Positions 32,904-41,548 of a DNA stretch of 64,000 nucleotides are shown here, piece after piece. The stretch is from NCBI GenBank assembly GCA_046290575.1, contig JBKAGX010000002.1:372001-436000 (forward strand). The letters are read 5' to 3'. Made by a program: the position numbers and the translations under genes. The notes under the pieces were generated by a model. It made no database searches. It was not told the origin of the DNA and worked only from the letters and a program-made list of their open reading frames with translations. Source of the stretch: JANQQJ01 sp046290575 (GTDB lineage Bacteria; Pseudomonadota; Alphaproteobacteria; SMXS01). Every line of letters starts with the position of its first letter. Position 1 is the first letter of the stretch.

Positions 32904-33809
32904 GTGGCGACTGACCGCGCGCCGTCTGGACGGGCGGCCTCTGTGCATGCTTTTCAGGAGATCATTCAGGGCCTCCTGACCAAGGAAGGCGTTGGGACGG
33001 GGCTTGCGTTTGCGCTGCGTCCAACCGATGTCGTCATCACGCCGTTTGGGAAGTCGGGCACGACCTGGCTGCAGCAGATGGCGCACTGCCTGCGCACCCG
33101 TGGCGACATGGATTTCGACGATATCAGCCGGGTGGTGCCCTGGATCGAGACCTCGACCGACCTGGGGCTCGATCTGAATGCCGAGCAGAAGGCCAGTCCA
33201 AGGGCCTTCAAGAGCCATCTGGACGCCGACGCCATCCCCAAGGGCGGCCGCTACATCGTATCGTCTCGAAATCCGCAGGATGCGCTCTATTCCATGTTCA
33301 AATTCATGGAAGGCTGGTTCATCGAGCCGGGGGCGGTGACGCCTGACGCGTTCGCGCGGGCGACCTGGCTGAAGCCCGGCAGTGGCCGCGACGGTTATTG
33401 GAAACACCTGAAATCCTGGTGGCTGCGCCGGGACGACCCGGACGTGTTGTTCATGGCCTATGAGCATATGAAAGACGACCTGACCGGGACGATCCAGAAG
33501 GTCGCTGAATTCATGGATATCACGCTGGACGATGAGCTTCTGGCGATCACGCAGGAGCATGCGTCACTGCCCTTCATGCAACGGCACAAGGACAAGTTTG
33601 ACGACAAGCTGATGCGGGAGCGCGCGACGGCCGTATGCGGGATTCCAGCCGACAGCGACTCGTCTAAAGTGCGTACAGGCAAGGTGGGTGAAGCCCGCCA
33701 GAAGTTCAGCGATGGCGTGCTGGCCGAACTCGATGCGGTCTGGCAGCGCGAGATCACCGCGGAATTGGGGTTTCCCGATTACGCGACCATGATTGCAACA
33801 CTTGATTAG
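32904..33809 (+). CDS. PAPS-dependent sulfotransferase
   Basis: A 301-residue soluble sulfotransferase of the Sulfotransfer_1 type. VVITPFGKSGTTWLQQMAHC (about 45-65) is the 5'-phosphosulfate loop with its conserved Lys. GRYIVSSRNPQDALYSMFKF (about 115-135) contains the 3'-phosphate-binding Arg and Ser. A second helical segment and VLFMAYEHMKDDL are also typical. The start is GTG at 32904; a second GTG at 32943 is possible. It transfers sulfate from PAPS to a hydroxyl on a small molecule or lipid. The flanking SnoaL-like and ABM-like genes suggest a small tailoring operon. Confidence 0.87.
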   Translation: MATDRAPSGRAASVHAFQEIIQGLLTKEGVGTGLAFALRPTDVVITPFGKSGTTWLQQMAHCLRTRGDMDFDDISRVVPWIETSTDLGLDLNAEQKASPRAFKSHLDADAIPKGGRYIVSSRNPQDALYSMFKFMEGWFIEPGAVTPDAFARATWLKPGSGRDGYWKHLKSWWLRRDDPDVLFMAYEHMKDDLTGTIQKVAEFMDITLDDELLAITQEHASLPFMQRHKDKFDDKLMRERATAVCGIPADSDSSKVRTGKVGEARQKFSDGVLAELDAVWQREITAELGFPDYATMIATLD

Positions 33810-33827
33810 CTAAGAGAGGAAAAGGCC

Positions 33828-34229
33828 ATGGCAACATTCCTGGCAAAGATCAAAATCTTCGAGGGCAAGGAAGCCGACTTCGAGGAAACCGCAAAAATGA
33901 TGTTCCGTGAGACCCACGCGAACGAGCCGACCTGCCGCCGTTATGAATATTGGCGTGGCGCGGAACCGCGCACTTATTACTGCATGGAATCGTTCGATGA
34001 TTTTGTCGGCTTCATGGAGCATCAGACGTCACCTCATCACGAAGCGCCGGATTTCGGCTCCATGCTCGAAGCGATTGAGCTGGAATGGATTGATCCGATC
34101 CAGGGCGCTTGCGACCTGGTTGCGACCAACCCAAAAGAGCTGCCGGACGATGCGAGCGACCTGATGAAGGAATATGCCGCCTCGCATCCGCTGACCATGC
34201 AGGATTGGTGGCTGGCGCTGCGGAAGTAG
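33828..34229 (+). CDS. Antibiotic-biosynthesis-monooxygenase (ABM)-like protein
   Basis: A 133-residue dimeric alpha+beta-barrel protein: FLAKIKIFEGKEADFEETAKMM and NEPTCRRYEYWRGAEPRTYYCMESF match the ABM/YgiN fold, followed by FVGFMEHQTSPHHEA. Members include cofactor-free monooxygenases and heme-degrading enzymes, but many are of unknown role. A C-terminal extension of about 40 residues ends TMQDWWLALRK. The ATG follows aagagaggaaa. It is 18 bases after the sulfotransferase, so they are probably co-transcribed. Confidence 0.75.
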   Translation: MATFLAKIKIFEGKEADFEETAKMMFRETHANEPTCRRYEYWRGAEPRTYYCMESFDDFVGFMEHQTSPHHEAPDFGSMLEAIELEWIDPIQGACDLVATNPKELPDDASDLMKEYAASHPLTMQDWWLALRK

Positions 34230-34235
34230 GACAGG

Positions 34236-34268
34236 CGACCCCCCCCCCATCCCAGGGGGAGAGGGGAG
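34236..34268. repeat. Possible degenerate family A palindrome with a poly-C tract
   Basis: gaccccccccccatcccagg followed by gggagaggggag. The gggagaggggag part resembles the family A core, but the left arm is mostly a run of C and the hairpin is weak. It lies between convergent genes. The homopolymer is a likely site of length errors. Confidence 0.4.
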
Positions 34269-34269
34269 A

Positions 34270-34785
34270 CTACCCGTGCACAACGAGCGGGTCGTCCAGC
34301 GACCGGCCCTCTTTGGCGGCTTGATGCAGGGCGGAGATTTCCATGCCGGGACCGGCCTCAATGAATTCAATGGTCTTGCCGTCCGGGTCGCGCATCACGC
34401 AGAATTTTGACCCGGCGATCTGGCCTTCCTCAGCCAGCTGCGGCTCGGTGTGGAAGTCATACCCAGCAGCGCTCATGCGCTGATAGACGGCGTCCAGGTC
34501 GTCGACTTTGAAGCAGGTGTAAACGTAGCCCACATCATCCTGGCGGCTATCGTTCTGGCGCCGGGTCGGCGTGAATTCCAACAATTCGATGGCAAAGTCG
34601 CCGACCGGCAAAAGGGCGGCTTTGTGCACGTGTTCTGGCATCCGCAGGATGGCGCCGGAATTGGGGCCCGAGACTTCGATCACCAGGCCGGGTTCCAGCC
34701 CGAAGGCGGTGCGGTACCAGTCGACCGCCCGCTCAAGGTTGCTGACGGTAATCCCCACATGATGAAAAACGACGTCCGTGACCAT
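34270..34785 (-). CDS. VOC (glyoxalase/bleomycin-resistance/dioxygenase) superfamily protein
   Basis: A 171-residue protein with paired beta-alpha-beta-beta-beta modules: VFHHVGITVSNLERAVDWYRTAFG at the start and VGYVYTCFKVDDLDAVYQRM in the second half. Metal ligands may be the His in HHVGI and the Glu in TIEFIEAGP. These proteins bind a divalent metal and act as lyases, epimerases (methylmalonyl-CoA epimerase) or extradiol-type dioxygenases. Its ribosome site overlaps the stop of the sulfotransferase upstream, so it is the last gene of the Rieske-P450-sulfotransferase operon. Confidence 0.85.
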   Translation of the reverse strand: MVTDVVFHHVGITVSNLERAVDWYRTAFGLEPGLVIEVSGPNSGAILRMPEHVHKAALLPVGDFAIELLEFTPTRRQNDSRQDDVGYVYTCFKVDDLDAVYQRMSAAGYDFHTEPQLAEEGQIAGSKFCVMRDPDGKTIEFIEAGPGMEISALHQAAKEGRSLDDPLVVHG

Positions 34786-34791
34786 GGTGCT

Positions 34792-35424
34792 CTACTCCTT
34801 CGCCATGCCGCCGAAAATCACGCCGAATTCATCTGTGCTGTTGGTGCGCGGATAGGGCTCGTCTGGCACGGGAACGCCCAGGAAGTCGCAAAGCCCGTCC
34901 CAGCCCTCACCGACGTCGTAAACATAAAGCCGGTCGGCGGGAATGGTGCGTTTGACCTGTTCGATATGGGCGTTGAAGACGGCTACCGCATGGTCGCGGT
35001 CGGCTACGCGGCCACCAAATGTATCGCCCAGAATCTTCTTCATCATGCCTATGCGGTTTTCGTTGGGTGGACCTTCGGCAGCCCGCTTCATCATTGCTTC
35101 TGAGAAGATCGTGTTCTGGGTGCTCTGGTGCCACTTGACGGGGTCGCGCACGCTCAACACGACTTTGGCGTCAGGATAGAACTCTGCCAGTTCCTTCCAG
35201 TAGGAGCAGCCCGGCCAGTCGACGGTCGCCTTGTAGCCTTTGAAGACCTCGTCCCAGTCCATGGCTTCGCCATAGGCGGCGTTCTTCCAGTGAACGTCAA
35301 AGCCCTCGTTCTGGAAGACTTCCATCATGTGATAGCAGGGGCCGAAGCCGAGCTTTTCCAGCGCCAGCTTCATGGAAAGCGTGCCTGTGCGGCCAAAGCC
35401 CGCGCCGATGACTTCAAGTGCCAT
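34792..35424 (-). CDS. Sulfotransferase-family P-loop protein (Sulfotransfer_4 type)
   Basis: A 210-residue protein: LEVIGAGFGRTGTLSMKLAL carries the P-loop variant typical of the short sulfotransferase-like family, followed by FGPCYHMMEVF and VVLSVRDPVKWHQSTQNTI, the 3'-phosphate-binding region. LYVYDVGEGWDGLCDFLGVP closes the domain. It would use PAPS to sulfate an alcohol, possibly the product of the Rieske oxygenase and P450 encoded just upstream (inference). Its agaggga ribosome site overlaps the P450 stop codon, indicating translational coupling. This is the third sulfotransferase-type gene in the window and belongs to a different subfamily from the others. Confidence 0.82.
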   Translation of the reverse strand: MALEVIGAGFGRTGTLSMKLALEKLGFGPCYHMMEVFQNEGFDVHWKNAAYGEAMDWDEVFKGYKATVDWPGCSYWKELAEFYPDAKVVLSVRDPVKWHQSTQNTIFSEAMMKRAAEGPPNENRIGMMKKILGDTFGGRVADRDHAVAVFNAHIEQVKRTIPADRLYVYDVGEGWDGLCDFLGVPVPDEPYPRTNSTDEFGVIFGGMAKE

Positions 35425-35434
35425 AATGATCCCT

Positions 35435-36698
35435 CTAGACGTCCCACCGGAGCGGCAGTTTCCGGATCGCCGCGACGCCGCCGCCGGCCATCACCACGTC
35501 GTTTTCATTGGCGATCTCGAAGTCAGGAATACGCTTCAGCCATTCTTGCAGCGCGACCGAGACTTCAACGATGCCCAGCACGGACCCCGGGCACTTGTGG
35601 GCGCCCCGGCCAAAGCCAGCTTGCAGCGCACCGCGCCGCTTGAAGTCGATCTTCATGGGGTCGGGGTAAATGCTGTCGTCCATGTTATGCAGGCCGCGGC
35701 AGCAGGATAGGGTCGCCTTCCTTGATCTCCTGACCGCCCAGCGTTGTGTCACAGGTGGCCGTGCGGGGGATGCTGACCATGGCAAAGCGGCGCAGCAGTT
35801 CTTCCACCTTGAACCGAACGTTCGGCAAGTCGCTGGCAATCTCGTCACGCAGCCACTTTTCCTTGGCCATCTGATACATGGCATAGGTCATGCTCGACGC
35901 GGTGGTATGGAAACCGGCGACGAAGAGCTGCTTGCACATGTGCATGGCTTCATCGTCGGTGATCGGCCGGTCGCCCACATGGGAGTGGAGCAGGCCGCTG
36001 AACAGGTCCGTCCCCGGCTCCTCCCGGCGGCGTTTCAGATGCGGCCTCAGATACCCTTCGATCTTCTGGAGCATCAGTTCGATGGATTCAGGCTTGGTTT
36101 GATCGCCACTGGTGGCCAGCTCGCGCAGTTCCTCCCGTTCTTCTTCGGGCAGGCCAACCAGTTCGTGGAACGTCGCAACCGGCAGGATGTTGGCAAAGTC
36201 ACGGACATAGTCGCACTCACCCTTATCCATGAAGCCCTCGATCAGATCGACCGCGAGCGCCCGGACGGGCGCTTCTTTCGGGCGGACGACCTTGTGTGAC
36301 AGGAGCGGATTGAGGATCGCCCGGTACGGCGTCTGTTCCGGCGGGTCGAGGGTCAGCGGGATGAAGTCGTAGAGCTCGCCGACTTCTTTCGGCAGGGCGA
36401 TGTACTTGCTCGAGAACCGGTCCGGGTTCTGCAGGACCTCGTTGATCAGTTCCCCCTTCATGGGGATCCAGTGGCCGCCGTTGAAGGGCGTCCACCGCAT
36501 GTCCGGCCCATCCGTGTCCTGAATTTCCTTCCACGCTTCCTGGTAGGCCATGCCGGGCTTCAGCCGTGGGTCGGCAGCACCGCCAAACAGGTGATAATCG
36601 ATCTCGACGACGGCCTCTTCCGGCACGTGGGCCGGGCGCTCGACGCGGAATTGTTCGTTGCCGAGGGGTTTGTCAAATTCCTGTGCTTCTACGTTCAT
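35435..36698 (-). pseudogene. Cytochrome P450, single-base frameshift near the C-terminus
   Basis: The main frame from the ATG at 36698 carries the I-helix (LFVAGFHTTASSMT near residue 245) and the K-helix ExxR (EELLRR), then runs to PILLPRPA and stops at 35685. In the adjacent frame the protein continues with NMDDSIYPDPMKIDF and the heme loop GFGRGAHKCPGS (ligand Cys), ending at 35435. Adding one G within the gccgcgg stretch at 35691-35700 restores a normal P450 of about 420 residues. So it is either recently inactivated, losing its heme ligand, or a sequencing/assembly slip. It lies two bases after the Rieske oxygenase stop. Confidence 0.88.
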
Positions 36699-36700
36699 AA

Positions 36701-37957
36701 TCAGGCTTTCGATTTGCGCCAGCGTTCCATCGCCGGGTCGAGCATAAGGTGCTCCGGCGGGTTGTCGATATGCTGGCGGATGCGGCGGTCCAGCTCTTCG
36801 TGCCAGTGGTAGAGACGGCGTTCCTGATAGCTCAGAGAAACCCCTTTGAAACCGGGTGATTGAACCGATTTTTGAATGTGTTCAGCGAACTGTGTGTCCT
36901 CGAACAGAATACGGTCCCAATTGGCGATGCGCTTGTCCCAGACATCCTTGTGCGGGATTTCGCCCTCGCCCCAGTCCGGTGCGAACCAGTGCGACTCGAC
37001 GCGCATTTCGTTTTGCCCCTTGGGCCAGAAGGTCAGCACGGGAATGCCCGCCGCATGCGGCGGGGTAACGAAATTGGGGAAAATGTTGAACGACAGATTG
37101 TGCACGCGCGGCACGTCCGTCACCGTGTCCATATGCTGCAGGCCGATGGTGCCCGGGTCGCGCCAGCCTTCGCGGCGGTTGGGGGTGCACATGATTGAAT
37201 GGCCCTTGTCCCAAAGCTGCACCGTGGTGCCGCGCGAGTCGATAAACCGGTCGACCGTATGCTGATGGATCGACTTGACGTGGTAGGTCTCCAGGAATGC
37301 GTCCATCAAGACCTTGATGTTGCACTTCACGTCGAAGCCGTGATGGTCGACATAGCGCAGCCGGTCCGGCTGAAACTGCATCAGCTGCGTGGCGACGGGG
37401 CCCAGATAGTCAAGCAGGGGCTCGGCGTCGGGGTCTTCGGAGACAAACACCCAGTTGCCGAACATCTCGCAGCGGACCGGGACCAGCGACTTGCATGACA
37501 TGTCGAGATTCACGAAGTCACGCTTGTCGCGCATGTTCAGCAGTTCGCCTTCAAGGTTGTAAGTCCAGCCGTGATAGGAGCAGACCAGCCCGCGCGCATT
37601 GCCGGCGTCGTCCATCACCAGTGGCGCGCCGCGATGGCGGCAGGTGTTGTAGAAAGCGCGGATCTGTTGGTCCTCGCCGCGCACGATCAGAATCGGCGAA
37701 CCGGTGTTCTGCCACAGCATGTAGCTGCCGGCCTCGGGCAGTTGATCGCTATGGCAGGCATAGAACCAGCTTTTTTTCCAGAGGGCGTCCCATTCGGCTT
37801 CCCAGAAGGTCTCATCGACATAGCGGCCGCCGGGAATATCCGGCAGCTCGGGGAAGTCCTCCGGCGGGCCCGACCGCGATTTCTCATAGGCCATGCCGTT
37901 GAGGATGTCGCGGTTCAACGCCTCTATGGCGTTCAGGTCCAGATCGATTTTGGCCAT
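36701..37957 (-). CDS. Rieske non-heme iron oxygenase, alpha subunit
   Basis: A 418-residue ring-hydroxylating-oxygenase-type alpha subunit: Rieske site CRHRGAPLV...LVCSYHGWTY (about 90-115, CxH-x17-CxxH), and mononuclear iron site FLETYHVKSIHQHT (about 220). The intervening GNWVFVSEDPDAEPLLDYLG is typical. It is the first gene of an operon with P450, sulfotransferase and VOC genes, each starting within about 10 bases of the previous stop. The product is likely hydroxylated further and then sulfated (inference). No beta subunit is adjacent; electrons would have to come from the distant ferredoxin and reductase. Confidence 0.92.
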   Translation of the reverse strand: MAKIDLDLNAIEALNRDILNGMAYEKSRSGPPEDFPELPDIPGGRYVDETFWEAEWDALWKKSWFYACHSDQLPEAGSYMLWQNTGSPILIVRGEDQQIRAFYNTCRHRGAPLVMDDAGNARGLVCSYHGWTYNLEGELLNMRDKRDFVNLDMSCKSLVPVRCEMFGNWVFVSEDPDAEPLLDYLGPVATQLMQFQPDRLRYVDHHGFDVKCNIKVLMDAFLETYHVKSIHQHTVDRFIDSRGTTVQLWDKGHSIMCTPNRREGWRDPGTIGLQHMDTVTDVPRVHNLSFNIFPNFVTPPHAAGIPVLTFWPKGQNEMRVESHWFAPDWGEGEIPHKDVWDKRIANWDRILFEDTQFAEHIQKSVQSPGFKGVSLSYQERRLYHWHEELDRRIRQHIDNPPEHLMLDPAMERWRKSKA

Positions 37958-38100
37958 CTTTTTTGTCCGTCGTCGTTTGGTTGGAAACTAGCGTACCCGG
38001 CGCGCAAATGCCATCGGTAGGGTGCATGGAGGCTTTGACGCGCGTCAATGACAAGAGCCTCCAGGCCGATCAATCTCTTCGTGTATTGGGGAGGTGGGTC

Positions 38101-39300
38101 ATGCGGAAACTGAGTTTTTCGATCTTGTTTGCCGGTACCTTGCTGGCGTCATTTGGTGCCTTAGCCCAGGGCGGGGAGTCCGGTTCTTTGGACCATGACA
38201 TTCAGACGACGCGCGGCGTTATAGAGGACGATCTGTTCACCGCTGGTGGCACGGTAGATGTCGATGCCCGGGTAGGGGGCGATGTCGTTGCAGCGGGCGG
38301 CGTCATGGAAATCTTCGGCCGCGTTGGCGACGGTCTCATCGCTGCGGGCGGTGAGGTTAACACCGGTGCTGCTGTCGCCGGCGATGCCATTGTGGCCGGC
38401 GGGGTGATTACGGTGGACGGTCCCGTCGGCGACAACCTTTACGCCGCGGGGGGACGGGTCTCTGTGGATTCGGATATCACCGGCAAGGTCATCGCAGCCG
38501 GTGGCCGGGTGCGCCTCGGCCGTGAGGCGACGGTAGTCGAGGACGTGGTCATCAGCGCCGGCTCTACAACTGTTGCTGGGCAGGTTAACGGCGATCTGCG
38601 CATCAATGCGGGTCACGCGATCATCCTCGGAGAGATCAACGGCGATGTGTCGGTGCAGGCACAGCAGCTCGAAATCGGCCCCGACGCGCGGATTGCCGGG
38701 ACCCTGAGCGTTAGGAGTCCCGAGCCTGCGATGATCAGCGATCAGGCTGAAATCGTTGGTGAAGTGACGCAGGTGAGGACCAGCAGCATATTCGGTGGGG
38801 AGCGGGACGATGATGTCACGACATCCATTTACTTCCGTCTTTACATGATTGCCCTGGCGGCGCTGATCCAGTTGATTGCGCCCGGGTTCGTTCGGCGTTC
38901 GGCCGACCGGCTGATGGACCGGCCCATTTCGACGCTGGGTGTGGGTCTGCTTGGGCTTACGGCCACCCCGGTGATTCTGTTGCTTCTTATAGTGATCGTT
39001 ATCGGCATCCCCTTCGCGCTGATCGGTCTTGCGGCCTATGGCGCAGCACTTCTCCTCGCGGTTCCGCTGTTCTCGCTGCTCGCGGCGCATTGGTTCCTGC
39101 GCCGGGGCAATCCGGATCGGGTTGTGGGGCGCTGGCCAGTGATTGGACTTGCCGCTGCGGCGCTGATCGTATTGTTCCTGATCGGCCTGATCCCGTTCCT
39201 CGGTGGGCTCGTCCGACTCGGAGTCCTGTGCCTGGGGATCGGCGCGGCGATTATGGTGATATGGCAGGCGACCCGACCGGCGCCAGCGGTTGTCGATTAA
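38101..39300 (+). CDS. Exported beta-helix (bactofilin-like) protein with C-terminal membrane domain
   Basis: A 399-residue protein starting at the ATG at 38101 after ggggaggtggg. A signal peptide (LFAGTLLASFGALA) is followed by about 190 residues of short repeats of the form G(D)V.AAGG.V.V.G.V (DDLFTAGGTVDV, GDVVAAGGVMEI, DGLIAAGGEVNT), which would coil into a right-handed beta-helix like bactofilins or polymer-forming proteins. Residues about 255-395 contain four to five hydrophobic segments (ATPVILLLLIVIVIGIPFAL). It is probably an inner-membrane protein with a periplasmic polymerising face. Role unknown. Its stop overlaps that of the convergent AhpD-like gene. Confidence 0.75.
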   Translation: MRKLSFSILFAGTLLASFGALAQGGESGSLDHDIQTTRGVIEDDLFTAGGTVDVDARVGGDVVAAGGVMEIFGRVGDGLIAAGGEVNTGAAVAGDAIVAGGVITVDGPVGDNLYAAGGRVSVDSDITGKVIAAGGRVRLGREATVVEDVVISAGSTTVAGQVNGDLRINAGHAIILGEINGDVSVQAQQLEIGPDARIAGTLSVRSPEPAMISDQAEIVGEVTQVRTSSIFGGERDDDVTTSIYFRLYMIALAALIQLIAPGFVRRSADRLMDRPISTLGVGLLGLTATPVILLLLIVIVIGIPFALIGLAAYGAALLLAVPLFSLLAAHWFLRRGNPDRVVGRWPVIGLAAAALIVLFLIGLIPFLGGLVRLGVLCLGIGAAIMVIWQATRPAPAVVD

Positions 39301-39884
39301 CCGTGCTTGCCGGCGTCCCAGCCTTTTGGGCCCAGCGTGTCCTGCGCGAATCGCAGTGGTGAGCTTTCCAGTTCGGTCGCCATGGTGTCGTTCCAGCGGT
39401 TGAAGAACCCGAACATGGAAATCACAGCGACGATTTCGACGATCTGATCGTCGGTAAAGTGCTGCTTCAGGTCGGCGAAATCGGCATCGGTGACGGCATT
39501 GGGCACCTGAGCCGCTCCTTGCGCCACCCGCAGCGCCACGCGTTCGGCATCGGTGAACAGCGGGCTGGTCTCCCAGTCCCACAGGGCTGCTTCTTTTTCA
39601 GCGGAAATGCCCGCGCCGTGCGCGCTGTGGCCTGTATGCGCCATGCAATAGGCGCAGCCGGCGGATTTGCTGGTGACCTGGCTGACCATGTTCTTCAATT
39701 CCGGGTTGACCGTCCCTGGGGCCATCACGGTTCCGGCCCAGGCCAGCAGCGCCTGCGCCATTTCCGGCTTGCGGCCCATGGTCTTGAAGCTGTTGGGGAC
39801 GTAGCCCATTGTCGCTTCCATGCCCGCCAGCGTGTCGGCCAGGGGCCCAAGCGCGTCGTCAGGCAGGGGTTGCAGGCGCGGCAT
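39297..39884 (-). CDS. Carboxymuconolactone decarboxylase/AhpD-like peroxidase-related protein
   Basis: A 195-residue protein of the AhpD-like fold. The redox motif CAYCMAHTGHSAHG (CxxC...His, near residue 77) marks the peroxidase-related branch, with FTDAERVALRVAQGAAQVPN and TDDQIVEIVAVISMFGFFNRWND following. Such proteins reduce peroxides or act in thiol redox; decarboxylase activity is less likely with the CxxC present. It is three bases downstream of a VOC gene on the same strand. Full length. Confidence 0.87.
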   Translation of the reverse strand: MPRLQPLPDDALGPLADTLAGMEATMGYVPNSFKTMGRKPEMAQALLAWAGTVMAPGTVNPELKNMVSQVTSKSAGCAYCMAHTGHSAHGAGISAEKEAALWDWETSPLFTDAERVALRVAQGAAQVPNAVTDADFADLKQHFTDDQIVEIVAVISMFGFFNRWNDTMATELESSPLRFAQDTLGPKGWDAGKHG

Positions 39885-39886
39885 TG

Positions 39887-40291
39887 CTACTCTCCCACGA
39901 AGTTGAGTTCGATTTTCACCCCGTCCGGGTCATGCACAAACAGCTGCTTGATGTTGAAGTCGGGGACCTCGTTGGCGCCATATTTCAGGCTGCTTTTTTC
40001 CAGCCGTTCCTTCATCGCATCGAAGCCGCTGCATTTGAAAGCGACGTGGTCGAGCGGACCGGTCGGCCCGGTCGGCGCGTCCGGCATCGCCATGATGTGA
40101 ATCACCGCCTGCTCGCCGCAATACATCCAGGCGCCGGGAAAGCCGAAATCCGGCCGCGGGCCATTCTCGAACCCGAGAATGTCCGAATAGAATTTAATGC
40201 ACGCGTCCAGATCGCGCGTGTTGATGTTCACATGATCGAGTTGCTGGATGGTCACGCTGAAATCCCCGGTTTCTGTTCTGCTGAAATTCAA
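39887..40291 (-). CDS. VOC superfamily metal-dependent lyase/dioxygenase-like protein
   Basis: A 134-residue protein: TIQQLDHVNINTRDLDACIKFY opens the fold, with ILGFENGPRPDFGFPGAWMYCGE and LDHVAFKCSGFDAM in the second module and LFVHDPDGVKIELNF at the end. Likely metal ligands are the two His in LDHV motifs and the final Glu. This arrangement is close to glyoxalase I-like and fosfomycin-resistance-like members, but the substrate is not identifiable. Co-transcribed with the AhpD-like gene (two-base gap). Confidence 0.85.
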   Translation of the reverse strand: MNFSRTETGDFSVTIQQLDHVNINTRDLDACIKFYSDILGFENGPRPDFGFPGAWMYCGEQAVIHIMAMPDAPTGPTGPLDHVAFKCSGFDAMKERLEKSSLKYGANEVPDFNIKQLFVHDPDGVKIELNFVGE

Positions 40292-40338
40292 TTCTAGCCC
40301 GGCAGCGTGGGCTTGTCAGACGTAATCCGGAGCGTGAC

Positions 40339-41466
40339 TTAACGCGCAGCAGTCGGTGCACGTCCGATGGCGCGTTGACGCATCTTCATAAAATCGCGGT
40401 CAACGTGGCACCCGGCCTCGTATTCGTAGGCAGGGTGCGCCGTTGGCTCGCCGTCCTGATAGGCAGGCCGAAAACGCCACTCGTCTATGGCCATTGACGC
40501 GAGCGATTGTCCATAGGATTCCGGATTCGCGTGGACAATTTGTACGTCTTCAAGGCTACCGTCGGGCATGACCGTAAAGCTGAGCTTCGCCCGGGAATCG
40601 CGGGTTGCGTTGGCGGGGCAATTCGGAAACGGCATAACAATGGCCTCTGGGGCTGCCGTCAGGCCAGGGTATCTTTTCTGCCCAATAGAACTTGCTTCGG
40701 TAAATTGATCATCTTGCTGCAGTGCCCAGATGAGATATTGGCGAACACTTGCGGCGTCCGCATAGCGTGGCGGGCTTGCCTTTTCGTAGATTGAAACCGC
40801 TGCTCGAAGGGAGTCGATCCCGGCGCCCCACCGCCACAAAGAGAACTGCACATCGGCCATAAGGCGATAGGCGTCTGCTGTCCGACGGTCGTTCGACCCG
40901 AAAGCAGTTTCCCGTATTGCGATGACTTGGTCCAGATAGGCTTTGGCCTTGCGCAGGGCACGCTGCTCCCAATCCAGATTGGGATACTCCGCACCGGTTT
41001 CAAGGCGAACCATGTAGACGAGAATATCGGCGTATTTGGGGCTCCGGGAGCCGAAGATGCGCTTGGCAGATTTTCGCGCGCTATCGTAGGCGCCCATTGC
41101 GTCCTTTGACCTGCCAAGGCGTATATGAGCGTCCCCCAACCCAATATGGACCTGCGGGATGAGGTCATCATCGCCGGTCTTTCGGAAGATGTTTTTGGCT
41201 TTGCGCAGGACTGAGCGTGCCGTTTTGGGGTCACCCGCTTGTACTTCTGCCAGCCCCCAATAAAACAACACAATGCCTGTCAGGCTGTGGTTCTTGCCAA
41301 GCTGCGCTTCGGATCGCTCAGACAGGCCCGGGGCCGCCGCAATAATCTGATCGTACCGCTGTTCGGCATAGGATTGTGCGATGCCTGCCAGTTCGTCTTC
41401 AAGGCTGGCTTGGCTGGTGGCGGGGAAGGCGATGAACAGTCCCAGCAGACAAAGAACGAAATGCAT
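40339..41466 (-). CDS. Exported TPR-like protein with TonB C-terminal domain
   Basis: Starting at the ATG at 41466, 375 residues: signal HFVLCLLGLFIAFPATSQA, then about 230 residues of helical repeats (GLAEVQAGDPKTARSVLRKA; VHIGLGDAHIRLGRSKDAMGAY). At about 285-350 comes a TonB C-terminal fold (CPANATRDSRAKLSFTVMPDGSLEDVQIVHANPE ending WRFRPAYQDGEP). Unlike true TonB there is no inner-membrane anchor or Pro-rich spacer, so it is a periplasmic protein of the common TPR/TonB-C class with no proven role in energy transduction. An in-frame ATG at 41499 lies outside the signal peptide. Confidence 0.75.
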   Translation of the reverse strand: MHFVLCLLGLFIAFPATSQASLEDELAGIAQSYAEQRYDQIIAAAPGLSERSEAQLGKNHSLTGIVLFYWGLAEVQAGDPKTARSVLRKAKNIFRKTGDDDLIPQVHIGLGDAHIRLGRSKDAMGAYDSARKSAKRIFGSRSPKYADILVYMVRLETGAEYPNLDWEQRALRKAKAYLDQVIAIRETAFGSNDRRTADAYRLMADVQFSLWRWGAGIDSLRAAVSIYEKASPPRYADAASVRQYLIWALQQDDQFTEASSIGQKRYPGLTAAPEAIVMPFPNCPANATRDSRAKLSFTVMPDGSLEDVQIVHANPESYGQSLASMAIDEWRFRPAYQDGEPTAHPAYEYEAGCHVDRDFMKMRQRAIGRAPTAAR

Positions 41467-41548
41467 AATGAACTCTGATCGAATACAATCAGAGCACATT
41501 ACCAGTCTAGTAGGCCTGGATCAAACCAGGTCGGTTCACTGTTGGGTG

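Noticed and set aside
38161..39582. A 473-residue minus-strand frame opposite the bactofilin-like gene
   Set aside because: Antisense to a gene with a signal peptide, repeats and membrane helices; the shadow shows none of these.
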